A DNA stretch of 64,000 nt from Alicyclobacillus sp. ALC3 (GCF_028751195.1 NZ_CP066784.1:1612001-1676000); one strand, 5' to 3'. Shown: positions 43,553 through 58,098, numbered from the stretch's first letter. Notes: a model not told the origin generated them from the sequence alone. Made by a program: numbers and translations.

Positions 43553-43861
43553 ATCGAAGACCGTGTGCTGCGTAAATTATTTCTTGGGTTTATACAAATT
43601 CACATCTTGCATCACGCCGAAACTGAACCCATTTATGGGATGTGGATGTTGGAGGAACTTAAACATCACGGTTATAACCTGAGCGCAGGTACGCTATACC
43701 CCGTGTTGCACACCATGGAAAAAGAAGAGCTGTTGATAAGGGAAGACCGGCTCGTGGACGGTAAAATCCGAAAATACTACACGATAACGCCACTTGGAGC
43801 AGAAGTCCTGGATGAGGCAAGGAAAAAGGCGTACGAACTTTTTAGGGAAATCTCAGATTAG
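43553..43861 (+). CDS. PadR-family transcription regulator, possible ATC start
   Basis: This protein of about 102 residues is a PadR winged helix (YGMWMLEELKHHGYNLSAGTLYPVLHTMEKEELL, then KYYTITPLGAEVLDEA). The first conventional start, GTG 43565, lies about 18 bases from the ribosome site. The in-frame ATC at 43553 is six bases from AGGTGA and gives the family N terminus (M)EDRVLRKLF. A rare AUC start, or an inefficient GTG start, is possible. It is 21 bases upstream of the phosphate-permease-like gene and probably regulates that operon. Confidence 0.85.
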   Translation: MEDRVLRKLFLGFIQIHILHHAETEPIYGMWMLEELKHHGYNLSAGTLYPVLHTMEKEELLIREDRLVDGKIRKYYTITPLGAEVLDEARKKAYELFREISD

Positions 43862-43882
43862 GAACTGAATGGAGGAAATCCG

Positions 43883-44854
43883 GTGTCCTTTGAGACTATC
43901 AGTCTTATTCTCATTGTACTAGCATTCGCTTGGAGTATCGGAGCGCATTATACCGGTGCTTGCATGGGAATGCCCTATGGTTCAGGTTCAATTAGGCTTG
44001 TGCCAGCACTTGTTCTAATGGCTGTTTTGGCGTTACTCGGTGCTGTGTTTGCTAGTCATCGCGTGGAATCAACCGTAGGATTGCACATTGTTGATGCCAG
44101 TAAAGTCACTGTGGTCGCGGCACTTGTAATTGTAGTGGCAGCGTTTCTTCTTACGACTGTATATACTGCGCGAAAGATACCTACTTCGACCATTCAAATT
44201 CTCGTATTTTGTGTGGTAGGAACTGCGTTAGGCGCCGGCATTCCGGTTCACTGGTTGACCATATTGCAACTTGCTGTCATCTGGGTTATTGCGCCACCAT
44301 TGGCTTTGGTATTGGGGTATTTATTCACCCAGGGACTAGATCGCATTGTTGGGTTTAATCCGACGAGCCGTCAATCAGGCGTACTTCGGACATTAAGCGT
44401 GGTTCTCGTTAGTGTTGGTGCCGCCGCTTCTTTCACCATGGGTGCTAACGATGTTTCAAATGCTACAGGTGTATTCGTTATGACCCACTTATTCAATGTT
44501 TGGATTGCTGGACTTATCGGTGGGTGTGGTCTACTCATTGGTGTACTTACCTGGGGTAAACCTTTATTGAAAAAGGTAGCGTTTGATATCGTGCATGTGG
44601 ACCTATCGATGGCAAGCGCCGCCCAACTGGTTCAAGCAGTAGTGGTACTCTTGGCAGTCGCATTCGGTTTCTTTACGTCTATGAACCAGGCGCTTGTTGG
44701 CGCAATGATGGGAGCAGGTATCGCGCGAGGCACCGGAACAATCGAGTTCAAAGCCATATCGAATATCGTCAAGGGATGGATTATCGCCCCTATTTCAGGA
44801 ATTGCGGTCGCCTTCCTGCTCACCAAACTTGTGGGAATTTGGCTCACACTTTAA
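43883..44854 (+). CDS. pit: PiT-family inorganic phosphate transporter
   Basis: This 323-residue membrane protein has about ten helices and the PiT duplication. The C-terminal copy, GANDVSNATGVFVM, is canonical. The N-terminal copy is divergent (GAHYTGACMGMPYGSGSI), with His replacing the first Asn and Tyr the Asp. GTG 43883 follows TGGAGGAAA. It is co-transcribed with padR. The altered first signature raises the possibility of a different anion (sulfate, arsenate or chromate); the family expectation is phosphate or metal-phosphate symport. Confidence 0.85.
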   Translation: MSFETISLILIVLAFAWSIGAHYTGACMGMPYGSGSIRLVPALVLMAVLALLGAVFASHRVESTVGLHIVDASKVTVVAALVIVVAAFLLTTVYTARKIPTSTIQILVFCVVGTALGAGIPVHWLTILQLAVIWVIAPPLALVLGYLFTQGLDRIVGFNPTSRQSGVLRTLSVVLVSVGAAASFTMGANDVSNATGVFVMTHLFNVWIAGLIGGCGLLIGVLTWGKPLLKKVAFDIVHVDLSMASAAQLVQAVVVLLAVAFGFFTSMNQALVGAMMGAGIARGTGTIEFKAISNIVKGWIIAPISGIAVAFLLTKLVGIWLTL

Positions 44855-44941
44855 GACGGCTGTGGCTGTGCCAGACTGTACTCACGATCAAACAGACCTT
44901 CTTTATCGAATCGATGACCACTCCCCATGCCTAAAGGCGGC

Positions 44942-45457
44942 CTAAAGGCAGTTAAAGCAAGGGGTTTTACGCCGCATTTGATAAGTGAAGAGAAAATCCT
45001 TCACAGTCATTCCATCTCTATCCTTGTCCATTTGTGACATAAGCGGCGTGTGGAGGATTGCATGAACACGCAGTGACGCCTCCTGTTCCAGCCCCTGCGC
45101 GCCCCGATAACGCCACGCCTCAGTACGTATTGTACTTTCCAGATGGAAATTGGCGCAAAAGCATTGCGCGGCGGTTAGTGCGTTTGGTTCGCAAATGGCT
45201 TTCGCCTGCTTCCAATTCATGACCTTAAATGCAAAGCTGGGGTAGTACTCATCAAACAACTTCCAAACGCGGTTGAATACTGCCTGTTTTTCAGCTACAG
45301 TTGGCTTCCCGACTGGCTTCAAGTCCAGTACATTTATCGATGATGACGATGTCGTCCCTTACTTGATTTGGGGTGTTTGCGTTGAACAACCTGTAATGGC
45401 AAAACCACTTGAAATAATCAGAACCGCTCCCAGTGTGGTGATGTATCGATTATGCAA
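44942..45457 (-). pseudogene. S41-type peptidase lipoprotein, disrupted
   Basis: Reading from TTG 45457, a lipoprotein signal with lipobox (ISSGFAITGC) is followed by an in-frame TAA at 45359-45361. The same frame then continues with the N-terminal region of an S41 tail-specific-protease-like protein (AVFNRVWKLFDEYYPSFAFK). Similarity is lost after about 40 residues and the frame ends at 44942 without the catalytic Ser/Lys domain. The nonsense codon and 3' truncation make it a pseudogene. Confidence 0.65.
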
Positions 45458-45724
45458 TCACTTCACTCATTTTCAAACAAATCCATGTTAAATATATCAA
45501 TAAAAGGAGATTGCGTAAACATTGAACGCCCTTCCGAAGGGTATAAAATCCACAAATTTACTTGTGATGCTTTCAATAAGATCCCGATTGTGTCGCCACC
45601 TCTCTTGGCTGTTCAACTTAGTCAATCTGCTATCTACGCTTTCTTTACTCGTTTATATCTTTCGGTTTGTCCCACGATAGCAAGTAACGGTAATAGAAGC
45701 GACGTCTGATCACTGCCTCTGGCA

Positions 45725-46165
45725 TCACCTCATGCCTACTTGACGTATCTCGCGTAGTGATTCCTTCGGATTGACAATCCGAACGTCTGGATCTTTCATG
45801 CCCCCATGAATTCGGTCGATGACACGGATGGGGAAAGAAAGGAGACCGACTGCGACAACATCCATAATGGATTTCTCAGCTGCTAGACCAACTATGAGGA
45901 GACGCCACCAGGTGCGAGCACTTGGCGCATTTTGGCGGTGCGCTTCTAAGTTCCATATGATGTAACGTCGCTACACAAGTCACCAAAGAAAAAGGCTCCT
46001 CCGGGGACGGGACGGGCATAGTGAGAAAGTCACCGACTACAAGTGACACATTTGATACTGGAGAAATCCGCTGTCTTGCGTACACAATAGCTTCCGGGTC
46101 TGGGTCAATTCCCACAACTTGCTCTGCAAACGGCGCGAGACGCGACAATCCCGAAAAACCAAGCT
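45725..46165 (-). pseudogene. Class I SAM methyltransferase, frameshifted
   Basis: Consecutive frames reconstruct one protein: LAPFAEQVVGIDPDPEAIVY and VTCVATLHHMELRSA in one frame, TAKMRQVLAPGGV in a second, then IVGLAAEKSIMDVVAVGLL and on to REIRQVGMR in a third. At least two frameshifts (near 45935 and 45900) are needed, and the N-terminal GxGxG motif is also missing at the left edge. The family resembles small-molecule methyltransferases. Confidence 0.75.
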
Positions 46166-46514
46166 AGAAATGTACCAAGTACCATGTCCAAACACCCCTC
46201 CAGAATTCATCAACTAATCTGTCTATAATACTGCGGGTTAGCTACATGACATCATCAAATGACAAGCGCATGTTTACTCAGACTATTTCCGCTATCTATG
46301 TCTGTTTTACCCTCGTCCGAGCGAGGACACGCCACGACGTCCTCCCTTGATTATATAATATTATCCAGTTCACCTGATGCCTACCCATCAACCATTCATC
46401 GCCATGCCTATGTGCCTGGCCAATTATACCAATTTGCATCCTCTATTGTCCTTGGAGCAGTAAGGATCGATAGCCTTTGGGGGAATTATGTCTGTATTTC
46501 AACGCGCCACAGCA

Positions 46515-46544
46515 AGAGCCCAGGCACCTTGCCGCCTGGGCTCT
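46515..46544 (-). terminator. Hairpin downstream of the rRNA methyltransferase gene
   Basis: AGAGCCCAGGC (46515-46525) pairs perfectly with GCCTGGGCTCT (46534-46544) across an eight-base loop, 27 bases after the stop at 46572. The T-rich tail is weak. Confidence 0.65.
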
Positions 46545-46571
46545 AATAACAAGACATATCGTGGCGTGGTA

Positions 46572-48089
46572 TCAGGATTTTCTTACAAGAGACGTCACGC
46601 ACTCCACATGGCTCGTCTGCGGGAACATGTCCACCGGTTGCGCTTCGGTGACCGCGTAGCCGCCGTCGACGAGAATGCGCAGGTCGCGCGCGAGTGTCGC
46701 GTGGTTGCAAGAGACGTAGACAATGCGCTCTGGTTTCGCGTCGATGAGGGCGTCGAGCACAACGCGATCACAGCCCTTGCGCGGCGGGTCGACGACGGCC
46801 ACGTCGAGGGTGAGTCCTTCCTTGAGGAGGTTTGGCAGCACGCTCTCCACCTGCCCGACTTCGAAGCGGGCGTTTGCAACGGCGTTGTGCTCCGCGTTGC
46901 GACGCGCATCTGCCACCGCTTCCGGCACACTTTCAATGCCGATGACTTGACGGCTGCGACGAGCGAGGGGCAAGCTGATTGATCCCGTTCCGCAGTACGC
47001 GTCAAGCACCGTATCCCCGGGGTCGACGTCCGCGTATTTGAGCGCGGTTGCAATCAGGCGTTCCGCCTGTGCAGTGTTGACCTGGAAGAACGATCGCGGC
47101 GAGATGAGGTACTCCAAGTCGACGAGGCGTTCCGTGAGTACGGCCGATCCCGCCAGAATGTCGACGGACCGCCCCCAGACCGGCCCGTTTGGTTGCGACT
47201 GGACCGTGCGAGCGACGCTGACCACGTTTGGCAGTGACAGTAGCTTCTGTGCCACGGCCTGCAGGTCGATGTCCGCGTCTCGCACCGCGACGACCAGCAT
47301 GATGTGCCCTGTCGTGTACGACCGGCGGGCAATCAGGTGGTGCACGGCCGACGCGCGGGCGCCGAGCGTGTCCGTCAGCATGTCCACGGCCGACGCGACG
47401 GCCTGCTCCATATCAGACGGCTCAAGGTCACACGTCGCGCTGTGTACGATGCGGTGGCTGCCGGACGCAAAAAAACCCGTCACCAACCGACCTTGGGCCT
47501 GACCCGTACCCGTCACGTACTCCAGTGGCACCTGCACCTGATTGCGGTAGCGCCACGGCTCATCCATGCCGAGCGTCGGGTGCACGCGGACATCCTGCAG
47601 CTTGGCAATCCGAACGAGCGCCTGTTCGACCACGCGCCGCTTGTGCTCGAGCTGCGCTGCGTATGTAAAGTGCTGCAATTGGCAGCCACCGCATTCCCCG
47701 AATACGGCACAGGCTGGTGTCAGTCGCGACTCGGCGTCGGTCAGGCGCTCAATGACTGCAGCACGCAGGAACCTCCGCTCGTTCGCCGTGACTTGCACAC
47801 GCGCTTCCTCTCCCGGCAGCAGGTCGGGGACAAACACCGTGATGGCGTCGATGCGTCCGACACCATCGCCGTCGTCGTTCAGGCGGTCGGCTGTGACCGT
47901 GTGGACGGAGCCGATGGCTGGGGGACTCGCACCGTCACTCGCACCGTCACTCGCGGCGTTGCGGTCGGGACCGGCAGAGGTGACGCGTTGCTGAGACACT
48001 GGGCGATCACGGTGACGGGAATCCCCGGTCCGTTGCCGAGCGGACGTTTGCGCCCGTCCATGCTGTTTCGACTGTGGTCCTCTCGCCAC
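46572..48089 (-). CDS. rlmCD: 23S rRNA (uracil-C5)-methyltransferase, RlmCD/RumA type
   Basis: This 505-residue enzyme has a Lys/Arg/Ser-rich N-terminal extension (about 1-60), a TRAM domain (GSVHTVTADRLNDDGDGVGR), a four-cysteine Fe-S region (CAVFGECGGC with a later CDLE), and a Rossmann SAM domain (VLDAYCGTGSISLPLA, VVDPPRKG). The catalytic cysteine is in YVSCNHATLARD. It methylates uridine in 23S rRNA. GTG 48089 follows AGGAGGAATCGC. The extension is longer than in Bacillus homologues. It lies downstream of gatB on the same strand. Confidence 0.92.
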   Translation of the reverse strand: MARGPQSKQHGRAQTSARQRTGDSRHRDRPVSQQRVTSAGPDRNAASDGASDGASPPAIGSVHTVTADRLNDDGDGVGRIDAITVFVPDLLPGEEARVQVTANERRFLRAAVIERLTDAESRLTPACAVFGECGGCQLQHFTYAAQLEHKRRVVEQALVRIAKLQDVRVHPTLGMDEPWRYRNQVQVPLEYVTGTGQAQGRLVTGFFASGSHRIVHSATCDLEPSDMEQAVASAVDMLTDTLGARASAVHHLIARRSYTTGHIMLVVAVRDADIDLQAVAQKLLSLPNVVSVARTVQSQPNGPVWGRSVDILAGSAVLTERLVDLEYLISPRSFFQVNTAQAERLIATALKYADVDPGDTVLDAYCGTGSISLPLARRSRQVIGIESVPEAVADARRNAEHNAVANARFEVGQVESVLPNLLKEGLTLDVAVVDPPRKGCDRVVLDALIDAKPERIVYVSCNHATLARDLRILVDGGYAVTEAQPVDMFPQTSHVECVTSLVRKS

Positions 48090-48132
48090 CGCGATTCCTC
48101 CTAACGGCCATCCGATTCAACCGGACCGCCAC

Positions 48133-49569
48133 CTACTTGAGCTTCTGCAGTTGCTCGATGAGCAGCTTGTTCACGACGCCTGGGTTGGCCTTGCCTTTCG
48201 TCACCTTCATCACCTGGCCGACCAAGGCCCCAATTGCCTTCTCTTTGCCGCCGAGGTAGTCTTGCACCGACTTCTCGTTGCCGCCGATGACCTGGTCGAT
48301 GATGCCGATTAAAGCCGACTCGTCGCTAATTTGCTCCATTCCGAGCTCGGCGATGAGTGTCGGCGCGTCCTTCTTCGTCTCGCACATCGCCTTGAAGACG
48401 TCGCGGCCTTGCTTGAGCGAAATTTTGTCACTGGCGACGATGCGGATGAGTTCCGCTAACGCGTCTGGACCCACTGGCGACGCCGAGATGCCAAGACCGG
48501 CATTGTTCAGGTACGCCGAGACGTCGCCCATCAGCCAGTTGCTGGTCGTCTTCGGGTCCGGTCCCATTGCAACCACGGCCTCGAAGTAGCGGGCCATGGC
48601 CGGGTCGGCGGTCAACACGCCCGCGTCGTACGCTGGCAGGCCAAACTCCGCCACGTAGCGGGCGCGCTTTGCCAGCGGCAGTTCCGGGATGGAGTCCCGC
48701 ACCCGGTTAAACCACGCGTCGTCAATTTTCACGCGGACAAGGTCCGGATCAGGAAAATAGCGGTAGTCGTGTGCCTCTTCCTTCGAACGCATCGAGAACG
48801 TCGACTGCGTCGCCTCATCGAAGCGGCGCGTCTCCTGCGCCACCTTTTGGCCGGACTCGAGCACTTCGGTCTGGCGCTCCACCTCGTACTCGAGCGCTTT
48901 CTGCACGAAGCGAAACGAGTTCATGTTCTTCACTTCGGCTTTGTCACCAAACGCTGCCTGACCGACCGGGCGCAGCGAGATGTTGGCGTCGCAGCGAAGC
49001 GAGCCTTCCTCCATGCGGCAGTCGGAGATGTCGCAGTACTGCATGATGGACTTGATGGCTTCGAGGTACAGCCGTGCCTCGAGTGGCGAGCGGATGTCCG
49101 GCTCCGACACGACTTCGATCAGCGGTACGCCGGTGCGGTTGTAGTCGACGAGGCTGTGCGTGCCATCGGGCGCGTGCATCAGCTTGCCAGCGTCTTCTTC
49201 GAGGTGGACGCGGACGATGCCGATGCGCCGCTTCTCCCCTTCGACTTCAATCTCGACGTAGCCGTGTTCGCCAATCGGCTGGTCGAACTGCGAGATCTGA
49301 TACCCTTTCGGCAAATCCGGGTAGAAGTAGTTTTTGCGGTCGAACTTGCAGTCCTGGCCTATCTCGCAGTTCAGCGCGAGCGCTGCTTTGAGCGCGAGTT
49401 CGACGGCGCTCTTGTTCAGCACCGGCAGCGTGCCAGGGTGGCCCAGGCAGATGGGGCAGACGTTGGTGTTCGGCGGTGCGCCGAAGGTGGTCTTGCAGCC
49501 GCAAAAGATTTTGCTCTCGGTCTGCAACTCGACGTGCACCTCGAGGCCAATTACCGTTTCGTAGTTCAT
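48133..49569 (-). CDS. gatB: Asp-tRNA(Asn)/Glu-tRNA(Gln) amidotransferase subunit B
   Basis: This 478-residue protein starts [23 protein letters not shown] and contains the zinc cysteines (CGC, then CPICLG), [16 protein letters not shown] and the C-terminal tRNA-binding GatB/YqeY domain ([18 protein letters not shown]). It activates mischarged Glu-tRNA(Gln) or Asp-tRNA(Asn) for amidation. Its ATG overlaps the gatA stop by four bases. It is the last gene of a gatC-gatA-gatB operon. Confidence 0.97.
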   Translation of the reverse strand: MNYETVIGLEVHVELQTESKIFCGCKTTFGAPPNTNVCPICLGHPGTLPVLNKSAVELALKAALALNCEIGQDCKFDRKNYFYPDLPKGYQISQFDQPIGEHGYVEIEVEGEKRRIGIVRVHLEEDAGKLMHAPDGTHSLVDYNRTGVPLIEVVSEPDIRSPLEARLYLEAIKSIMQYCDISDCRMEEGSLRCDANISLRPVGQAAFGDKAEVKNMNSFRFVQKALEYEVERQTEVLESGQKVAQETRRFDEATQSTFSMRSKEEAHDYRYFPDPDLVRVKIDDAWFNRVRDSIPELPLAKRARYVAEFGLPAYDAGVLTADPAMARYFEAVVAMGPDPKTTSNWLMGDVSAYLNNAGLGISASPVGPDALAELIRIVASDKISLKQGRDVFKAMCETKKDAPTLIAELGMEQISDESALIGIIDQVIGGNEKSVQDYLGGKEKAIGALVGQVMKVTKGKANPGVVNKLLIEQLQKLK

Positions 49570-51026
49570 CGTCCCACCCCCACTTGCGGTGCTGGCAGTA
49601 TATCGCCGCGGACTTGTTCGTACGCGTGCGCGACGCGCAGCAACGTCTTCTCGTCAAATGCGCGCCCGAGCAGTTGCAAGCCGACCGGCAGGCCATCGAC
49701 TGTGCCACAGGGAACGCTGATGCCGGGAATGCCTGCGAGGTTCGCCGGAATGGTGTAGACGTCGTTCAGGTACATGGCGAGCGGGTCCTCCATCTTTTCG
49801 CCGAGCCGGAAGGCCGGAGTCGGGGCGGTCGGTGTTGCGATCACGTCGCAGTTTGCGAACGCCGCCTCAAAGTCGCGCAGGATGAGTGTGCGCATCTGCT
49901 GCGCGCGCTTGTAGTAGGCGTCGTAGTAGCCGGAGGAGAGTGCGTAGGTGCCAATCATGATGCGCCGCTTCACTTCCATGCCGAAGCCTTCACTGCGCGA
50001 GCGCTCGTACATCTGCAGCAAGGTTGCGCCTGCCGCGCGGTGACCGTAGCGAACCCCGTCGAAACGGGACAGGTTCGAGGACGCTTCAGCGGGCGCGATC
50101 AAATAGTATGCTGCTATGGCGTAGTGGCTGTTCGGAAGTGACACCTCGACGACTTCGGCGCCGGCGCCCTGCAACGCCGCGACCGCTGCGTCGACAGCGG
50201 AGCGGACACCAGGGTGCAGCCCTTCCGTGTCGATGTCGCGCACGACGCCAATGCGAAGACCTTTGACGCCCTTGTCGAGATCGGCGGTAAAGTCTTCTGT
50301 CGATTTCGGTGCACTGGTGGAATCGAGCGGGTCGTGTCCGCTGATGAGGCCAAGCACGTACGCTGCGTCTTCGACAGAGCGCGCAAGGGGGCCAATCTGG
50401 TCGAGTGACGACGCGAACGCGATGAGACCAAAGCGCGACACGCGGCCGTACGTCGGTTTCAGCCCCACGACGCCGCAGAACGACGCGGGTTGGCGGATGG
50501 AACCGCCGGTGTCGGAACCGAGTGCAAACGGCACAAGACCTGCGGCGACAGCAGCAGCAGACCCACCACTCGAGCCACCTGGGACGCGGTCGAGCGCATA
50601 CGGGTTCCGGGTCAACTGATAAGCGGAGTTCTCAGTCGAAGAGCCCATCGCGAACTCGTCCATGTTCGTCTTGCCGATAAGCACGCCGCCAGTTGCTGCG
50701 AGCTTGTCCGCAACAGTGGCGTTGTACGGCGGTATGTAGGTTTCGAGAATACGGCTGCCAGCCGTGGTGCGAAGGCCGTTCGTGACCATGTTGTCTTTGA
50801 GCGCGTACGGCACGCCGAACAGCGGCGCACTTGTGTCAGCAGCTTCATCTAACGCCTTGGCGGCAGTTGTGGCGCCTTCCTCATCCACACTCAGGAACGA
50901 GCCGACCTCGGGGTCGACCTTCTGAATCGCCGCGAGCGACGACGCCGTGACCTCGGACGGCTTTACGTCACGCTGTCGCAGCGCGCGCACTAGCTCCTGC
51001 ACCGATCGATGAGTTTCATTTGTCAT
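49566..51026 (-). CDS. gatA: Asp-tRNA(Asn)/Glu-tRNA(Gln) amidotransferase subunit A
   Basis: This 486-residue glutaminase subunit belongs to the amidase-signature family: YALKDNM supplies the catalytic lysine, and [14 protein letters not shown] and [12 protein letters not shown] supply the two serines of the Ser-Ser-Lys triad. It releases ammonia from glutamine for GatB. ATG 51026 lies three bases after the gatC stop. It belongs to the core GC-rich block. Confidence 0.97.
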   Translation of the reverse strand: MTNETHRSVQELVRALRQRDVKPSEVTASSLAAIQKVDPEVGSFLSVDEEGATTAAKALDEAADTSAPLFGVPYALKDNMVTNGLRTTAGSRILETYIPPYNATVADKLAATGGVLIGKTNMDEFAMGSSTENSAYQLTRNPYALDRVPGGSSGGSAAAVAAGLVPFALGSDTGGSIRQPASFCGVVGLKPTYGRVSRFGLIAFASSLDQIGPLARSVEDAAYVLGLISGHDPLDSTSAPKSTEDFTADLDKGVKGLRIGVVRDIDTEGLHPGVRSAVDAAVAALQGAGAEVVEVSLPNSHYAIAAYYLIAPAEASSNLSRFDGVRYGHRAAGATLLQMYERSRSEGFGMEVKRRIMIGTYALSSGYYDAYYKRAQQMRTLILRDFEAAFANCDVIATPTAPTPAFRLGEKMEDPLAMYLNDVYTIPANLAGIPGISVPCGTVDGLPVGLQLLGRAFDEKTLLRVAHAYEQVRGDILPAPQVGVGR

Positions 51027-51029
51027 CGC

Positions 51030-51320
51030 TTAGCCCTCCAATACAGCAGGCACACGAACCTGCTCGCCGTCGTCGTCTGGCGCGTTGGCCAGCGCGATGT
51101 CGCGCGGAAGGCTCGGGCGGGACTCGTCCTCGCGCAGGGCGTTGTAGAGTGATAGTGGGTGGCTCGTCGGCAGAACATCGGTCAGGTCGACCGTCTGTAA
51201 CAGCTCCGCGTAGCCGATAATATCCGTCAACTGTGCGGCGAGGTGCTCTGCCTCGTCGTCGCTCACAGCGAGCCGCGCCAGTGCGGCAACGCGCCGCACA
51301 GCGTCTTGTGTGATCTCCAA
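51030..51320 (-). CDS. gatC: Asp-tRNA(Asn)/Glu-tRNA(Gln) amidotransferase subunit C
   Basis: This 96-residue protein matches GatC: ITQDAVRRVAALARLAVSDDE, then a central QTVDLTDVLPTSHPL and RDIALANAPDDDGEQVRVP at the end. The TTG at 51320 is chosen: it is seven bases from GAGGAGG and gives the usual GatC length, whereas longer upstream readings add unrelated residues. GatC links GatA and GatB. It is the first gene of the gatCAB operon. Confidence 0.95.
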   Translation of the reverse strand: MEITQDAVRRVAALARLAVSDDEAEHLAAQLTDIIGYAELLQTVDLTDVLPTSHPLSLYNALREDESRPSLPRDIALANAPDDDGEQVRVPAVLEG

Positions 51321-51503
51321 AACATACCCTCCTCTATGGCGCGTGTCCGGTCGGACAACGTGTTGCTTTCCATGATACGGTGGGGCAACGGGATCTATCA
51401 AGGGAGGCAAGCACAAAGAAAGTCGGAAGTCAAAATGGGGAGAGTCGCAACACAGCACTGCCTGTTGGCAGAACTTGCGTGCAGCCACGCAATCGGCAGC
51501 GAC

Positions 51504-52463
51504 TCAGTGAACAGCGAGCGCAACGATGATGGAGGCGAGTGAGAAGCAGATGCCGACGAGATACAAGAACGCGACCGTCTGAATCTGACTCAAGCCGGAC
51601 TTCATCAACATATGAAAGGTGTGGCCTTTGTCTGCGACGTAGATGGGACGGTTGTCCTTGAACCGCTTAATCACGACCCAGATGGTGTCCATGATTGGCA
51701 CCCCAAGCGCAAGTACCGGTACCACCAATGACACGAGCGTGGCGCTCTTGAAGGCGCCGTCCACAGCGATTGCCGCAAGGACGTAGCCAAGAAAAGTCGC
51801 ACCAGCGTCACCCATAAAGATGCGCGCCGGGTAAAAGTTGTGGCGCAGGAACCCAAGCGTCGAACCCATCAACACGACGGCAAACACCGCCATCGCTGCC
51901 TGTCCTTTCAAGAGGGCAATAAAGAACAGCGTCATCGCCGAGATTGCAGACAGACCAGACGCCAAACCGTCAACACCATCGAGGAAATTAATCATATTTG
52001 TAATCGCCACGACCCAGAACACGGTCCCGAGTACGGAAAGCCACACCGGGAACGTGAAAAATCCGTGGTGAAACGGCAAGTTGACGCCTTCGATGCGGGT
52101 GCCAAAGGCAATCAGCACGAGCGCAGCGACAATCTGCATCAAAAACTTCGGCCAGGCTTTGAAGTCCTTGCCGCGTGTTTTGTAGAAGTCGTCGAAAATG
52201 CCAACGGCGAAGATGACGAGCCCACCGATGGCGATACCGTCAAACGTCCGCCCCGCGTGCCCCATTAACCCTGCTGTGACAACGAAGCTGACGTACATTG
52301 ACAATCCGCCGAGCAGTGGAATCGGCTCAGTGTGAATTTTCCTCTGGTTCGGCCGATCAACAAATCCAGTTCGCATGGCGAGCTTCCGGATGTATGGGAC
52401 GGTTACGTACACAAGGAAAAATGCGATAAAGAAACTCAAAACATAATACCAAGGATGAAACAT
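51504..52463 (-). CDS. tagO: Polyprenyl-phosphate GlcNAc-1-phosphate transferase (TagO/WecA-like)
   Basis: This 319-residue membrane enzyme belongs to the MraY/WecA family: about ten membrane segments, the early KLAMRTGFVDRPNQRKIHTEPIPLLGG segment, the catalytic aspartates in GIFDDFYKTRG and MINFLDGVDGLA, and ARIFMGDAGATFLGY. It would start wall teichoic acid or other glycopolymer synthesis on undecaprenyl phosphate. The ATG at 52463 follows GGAGG by ten bases. It is transcribed toward gatC on the same strand. Confidence 0.88.
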   Translation of the reverse strand: MFHPWYYVLSFFIAFFLVYVTVPYIRKLAMRTGFVDRPNQRKIHTEPIPLLGGLSMYVSFVVTAGLMGHAGRTFDGIAIGGLVIFAVGIFDDFYKTRGKDFKAWPKFLMQIVAALVLIAFGTRIEGVNLPFHHGFFTFPVWLSVLGTVFWVVAITNMINFLDGVDGLASGLSAISAMTLFFIALLKGQAAMAVFAVVLMGSTLGFLRHNFYPARIFMGDAGATFLGYVLAAIAVDGAFKSATLVSLVVPVLALGVPIMDTIWVVIKRFKDNRPIYVADKGHTFHMLMKSGLSQIQTVAFLYLVGICFSLASIIVALAVH

Positions 52464-52724
52464 GAATGGAGAACCTCCGTCCTGCACGGTACTGGATCCT
52501 TGGACAACGCCGCGACCAACCGTTCTAAGGACTTCAGAGTAAACAGCGCTTAATCCACCAATGGACGAAGCTAGCCGACCCTATTATAACAGAGTCTCAT
52601 GGCCACACAAGACACCTTCCGGACGCACAAATCGTCCACCGACGCGGCATGACTAACGCTGTCGTCTCATAAGGTGAGACTAGGTGCATGCCTGCACCCA
52701 TTCGGACGGAAGGAGATGATGTCC

Positions 52725-52874
52725 ATGGTGACGAGCAACGAACTCATTATTGGTTGCGTCATCGGTGTCCCGCTCCTCATTGCCATCGGTCGCTTGTCTA
52801 CCCGGGTCACGTGGTTTCACGCAAAGGCCGAAGAGAAGTACACTGTGGCCGAGTTCATTCGCGGACGCCAGTAA
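52725..52874 (+). CDS. Small single-pass membrane protein
   Basis: This is a 49-residue protein with one N-terminal hydrophobic segment (LIIGCVIGVPLLIAIGRL) and a charged cytosolic tail (AKAEEKYTVAEFIRGRQ). AAGGAG at 52710-52715 lies nine bases before the ATG at 52725; two ATG codons immediately upstream are too close to it. No family is recognised. It is convergent with ligA. Confidence 0.65.
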   Translation: MVTSNELIIGCVIGVPLLIAIGRLSTRVTWFHAKAEEKYTVAEFIRGRQ

Positions 52875-52967
52875 CAGTAGCCACTGTATGCCCGGTCAGG
52901 CAGCGGCGACACGTAGATAGAGCCGCGCCTACCGGACACAGTGTAGACGTAACAGACGCTGCCAACG

Positions 52968-57490
<4,523 letters not shown>

Positions 57491-58068
57491 GTGGCATCTC
57501 CCTCCCGAACGCCGGCTGCAAAAACGCAATCCCGTTCGCGGCACACGGATTCCTCTGTGGTTCATCACACCTTATTATAGGCCTTGCCCGGAGTCGGATC
57601 GAGAAGATGGTACAATGCAGTTGGTGTAGTCGACCCAGTCAATAGCTTCACGCGATTGAACTCTTCCCAAAGCCTCGCGGTTGAATGGGGGGCAAGGATT
57701 GGGCTTTCGTACCGGCAACGGGAGGCGATGCATCGTGGACTGTTGCACATCATCGGCAACATAACGCTGTTAAAACGCGCTATCGCCTCATGAGTTGACA
57801 TAATCCAGACCTTAACGCTATGAAATAGCGTTATCCGCTTCGAGATCTCGATTTTCCCCGTTTTTTTCAACCCATAACGCGATTTCAACGCGTTATCGTC
57901 CGCTGAGGCCCCCTTCTCCTGGCCATAACGTCCTCCCGACGCGTTAACGCTTGGCGGTAACGCGATTTCCAGTCAGCATCGACTGTGGAGTCGTGGTCCA
58001 CCGACGGTCCATCGCAGGTTACCCACTCCGTTGGCGTGGACCGCCCAACGATTGGCTACAAACTCGAG
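57491..58068. other. Intergenic region rich in AACGC motifs
   Basis: No gene is supported; both candidate frames lack family features. The segment 57760-57970 holds about nine copies of TAACGC/AACGCG/GCGTTA. One pair forms a perfect hairpin, TAACGCTA (57813-57820) with TAGCGTTA (57826-57833). It may be a cluster of protein-binding sites or a decayed repeat. Confidence 0.5.
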
Positions 58069-58098
58069 TTGACGCCCATTTTGCGCGCGTGATATAGT
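58069..58098 (+). promoter_or_regulatory. Promoter of tRNA-Pro
   Basis: TTGACG (58069-58074) and TATAGT (58093-58098), with an 18-base spacer, match a sigma-A-type promoter ending 18 bases before the tRNA. Confidence 0.75.

Noticed and set aside
57565-57888. 107-residue minus-strand frame upstream of pcrA
   Set aside because: Poor ribosome site, overlaps the promoter region of pcrA and lies across the AACGC motif cluster.
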